Part shown: positions 63,257 to 64,000 of the stretch, in pieces | How positions within the stretch are numbered: position 1 is the first letter of the stretch | Layout of the letters: each line of letters opens with the position of its first letter | Assembly: GCF_000757385.1 (NCBI RefSeq) | Contig: NZ_JRHH01000002.1 | Coordinates: forward strand, 186,001 to 250,000 | Reading direction: 5' to 3' | From: Flavobacterium aquatile LMG 4008 = ATCC 11947 | Lineage (GTDB): Bacteria > Bacteroidota > Bacteroidia > Flavobacteriales > Flavobacteriaceae | DNA: 64,000 nt | Notes under the pieces: generated by a model | What the model was told of the DNA's origin: nothing | The model's database searches: none | What the model saw: only the letters and a program-made list of their open reading frames with translations | Translations under genes and position numbers: made by a program

Positions 63257-64000
63257 TCTTTTTAATAATTATTGGTCTTTTATTTTGTGGTTTTGCATTC
63301 GGATTTTGTCCTTGTGCTTGTGGTTGTTTTTGATTTGGATTTTGTCCTTGTCCTTGTTTTTGATTAGGATTAGCGTTTTGATTCGGATTGGTATTCTGGT
63401 TTGGGTTTTGAACTTTGCTTTTGTTCTTATTTTTATTTTTGCTTTTGCTCTTTTTTGGTTGGTCAAAACGCGTCAAACTTTCTTGACCCATCGCGTTATT
63501 GAAGTTGGCTTCTTGCTCAACAACGATTTCTATAGCATAATCTTCCAGTGCAGAAACTCTGATTTTTTGTTTGTTTTGAACTACAATTTCTCTAACCTGA
63601 TCGATTTTTAAAACATGCCAGTTCGCGAAATTATCGGTGTAAGCAAACCACATTAATCCTTTAAAAATGTCTTGTTTTTGGCAAATTGCATCGCCTTTTT
63701 CGGTGTAAAGTTTGGTTTCAAAATCTGGAAAATCTTTTAAAGCATCAAGATAAGTGTCTAATTCATAGTTTAAACAGCATTTTAATTTGCCACATTGACC
63801 TGCTAATTTCTGCGGATTTAGTGACAATTGTTGGTATCGAGCTGCCGATGTATTTACACTTCTAAAATCGGTTAGCCATGTTGAACAACACAATTCTCGT
63901 CCACAAGAACCAATTCCTCCAAGACGCGCTGCTTCTTGTCGAAAACCTACTTGTTTCATCTCAATTCTGGTCTTGAATGATTGAGCAAATTCTTTAATCA
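63240..64000 (-). CDS. PSP1/RicT-type regulatory protein, 5' end outside the window
   Basis: The frame is open to the last base (IKEFAQSFKTRIEM lies before the first Met), so the N-terminus is missing. About 253 residues remain. The PSP1 core has the cysteine pattern SCGRELCCS and CGKLKCCLN, which in RicT binds a [4Fe-4S] cluster; RicT acts on RNA processing in Bacillus. The C-terminal 80 residues are low complexity, rich in Asn, Pro, Gln and Lys. Its last 17 bases overlap gldH. Confidence 0.88.
   Translation of the reverse strand, partial: IKEFAQSFKTRIEMKQVGFRQEAARLGGIGSCGRELCCSTWLTDFRSVNTSAARYQQLSLNPQKLAGQCGKLKCCLNYELDTYLDALKDFPDFETKLYTEKGDAICQKQDIFKGLMWFAYTDNFANWHVLKIDQVREIVVQNKQKIRVSALEDYAIEIVVEQEANFNNAMGQESLTRFDQPKKSKSKNKNKNKSKVQNPNQNTNPNQNANPNQKQGQGQNPNQKQPQAQGQNPNAKPQNKRPIIIKKNEDKK

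Noticed and set aside
63171..63611. Plus-strand open frame of 146 codons rich in Leu, Ile and Phe
   Set aside because: It is antisense to the Asn/Gln-rich tail of the RicT-type gene and the start of gldH. Its hydrophobic composition is the complement of that low-complexity DNA.
1..64000. tRNA, rRNA, IS elements or prophage genes
   Set aside because: I saw no tRNA T-loop signatures in gaps, no rRNA-like stretches, and no transposase, integrase or phage structural genes. Gaps are short and mostly explained by terminators or short repeats. A tRNAscan or ISfinder search would settle this.

Overview
The window is AT-rich chromosomal DNA of a Flavobacterium-like member of the Bacteroidetes. This rests on several signs seen in the sequence: gliding and type IX secretion genes (sprE/porW, gldH, two secreted proteins with type B C-terminal sorting domains), a split ATP synthase operon without atpD and atpC, the Bacteroidetes -7 promoter element TAnnTTTG in front of several genes, starts without clear Shine-Dalgarno sites, and short palindromic repeats between genes. 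I see no rRNA, tRNA, IS element, prophage or CRISPR array. It is mostly core genome with small accessory islands.

Layout. 1-8.6 kb: the 3' part of sprE/porW, a bactofilin, atpZ, a small membrane protein, then atpB-E-F-H-A-G. 8.7-18.2 kb: a GNAT enzyme, a lipoprotein, an S9 peptidase, then a cell-envelope run of flippase, dut, sugar nucleotidyltransferase, TPR protein, DUF4292 lipoprotein and an EnvC-like factor. 18.3-26.6 kb: thioesterase, a HU-like/SPOR membrane protein, dprA, trpS, plsC, an ECF sigma factor with a coupled membrane/beta-barrel partner, and recA. 26.7-28.6 kb is a small accessory patch with a probably frameshifted gene and 21-bp tandem repeats. 28.6-35.2 kb: acyltransferase, acyl-ACP desaturase, HD hydrolase, a secreted protein, enoyl-CoA hydratase and a histidine kinase.

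35.2-46.8 kb is a haem cluster: hemJ, hemH, a DUF4932 protein and an AraC regulator on the minus strand, facing hemA, hemC, a kinase-like gene, hemD, hemE, two small genes, hemF and hemB on the plus strand. Together they cover the path from glutamyl-tRNA to haem except hemL. A 29-bp near-perfect palindrome lies between araC and hemA. 47-56 kb: cytochrome c, ogt, two large type IX cargo proteins, a PolB-like exonuclease and an SpmA/SpmB-type membrane protein. 56-64 kb: a YefM/YoeB toxin-antitoxin pair, class I fumarase, the two 3-oxoacid CoA-transferase subunits, PBP1A, gldH and a 5'-truncated RicT/PSP1-type gene that runs off the end.

The least explained items are the kinase-like gene coupled to hemD, the palindrome between araC and hemA, the sigma factor with its inner-membrane plus barrel partner, the HU-like/SPOR fusion, and several families of dispersed intergenic repeats, one with four copies of two subtypes. 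No clearly new multi-gene system is visible.
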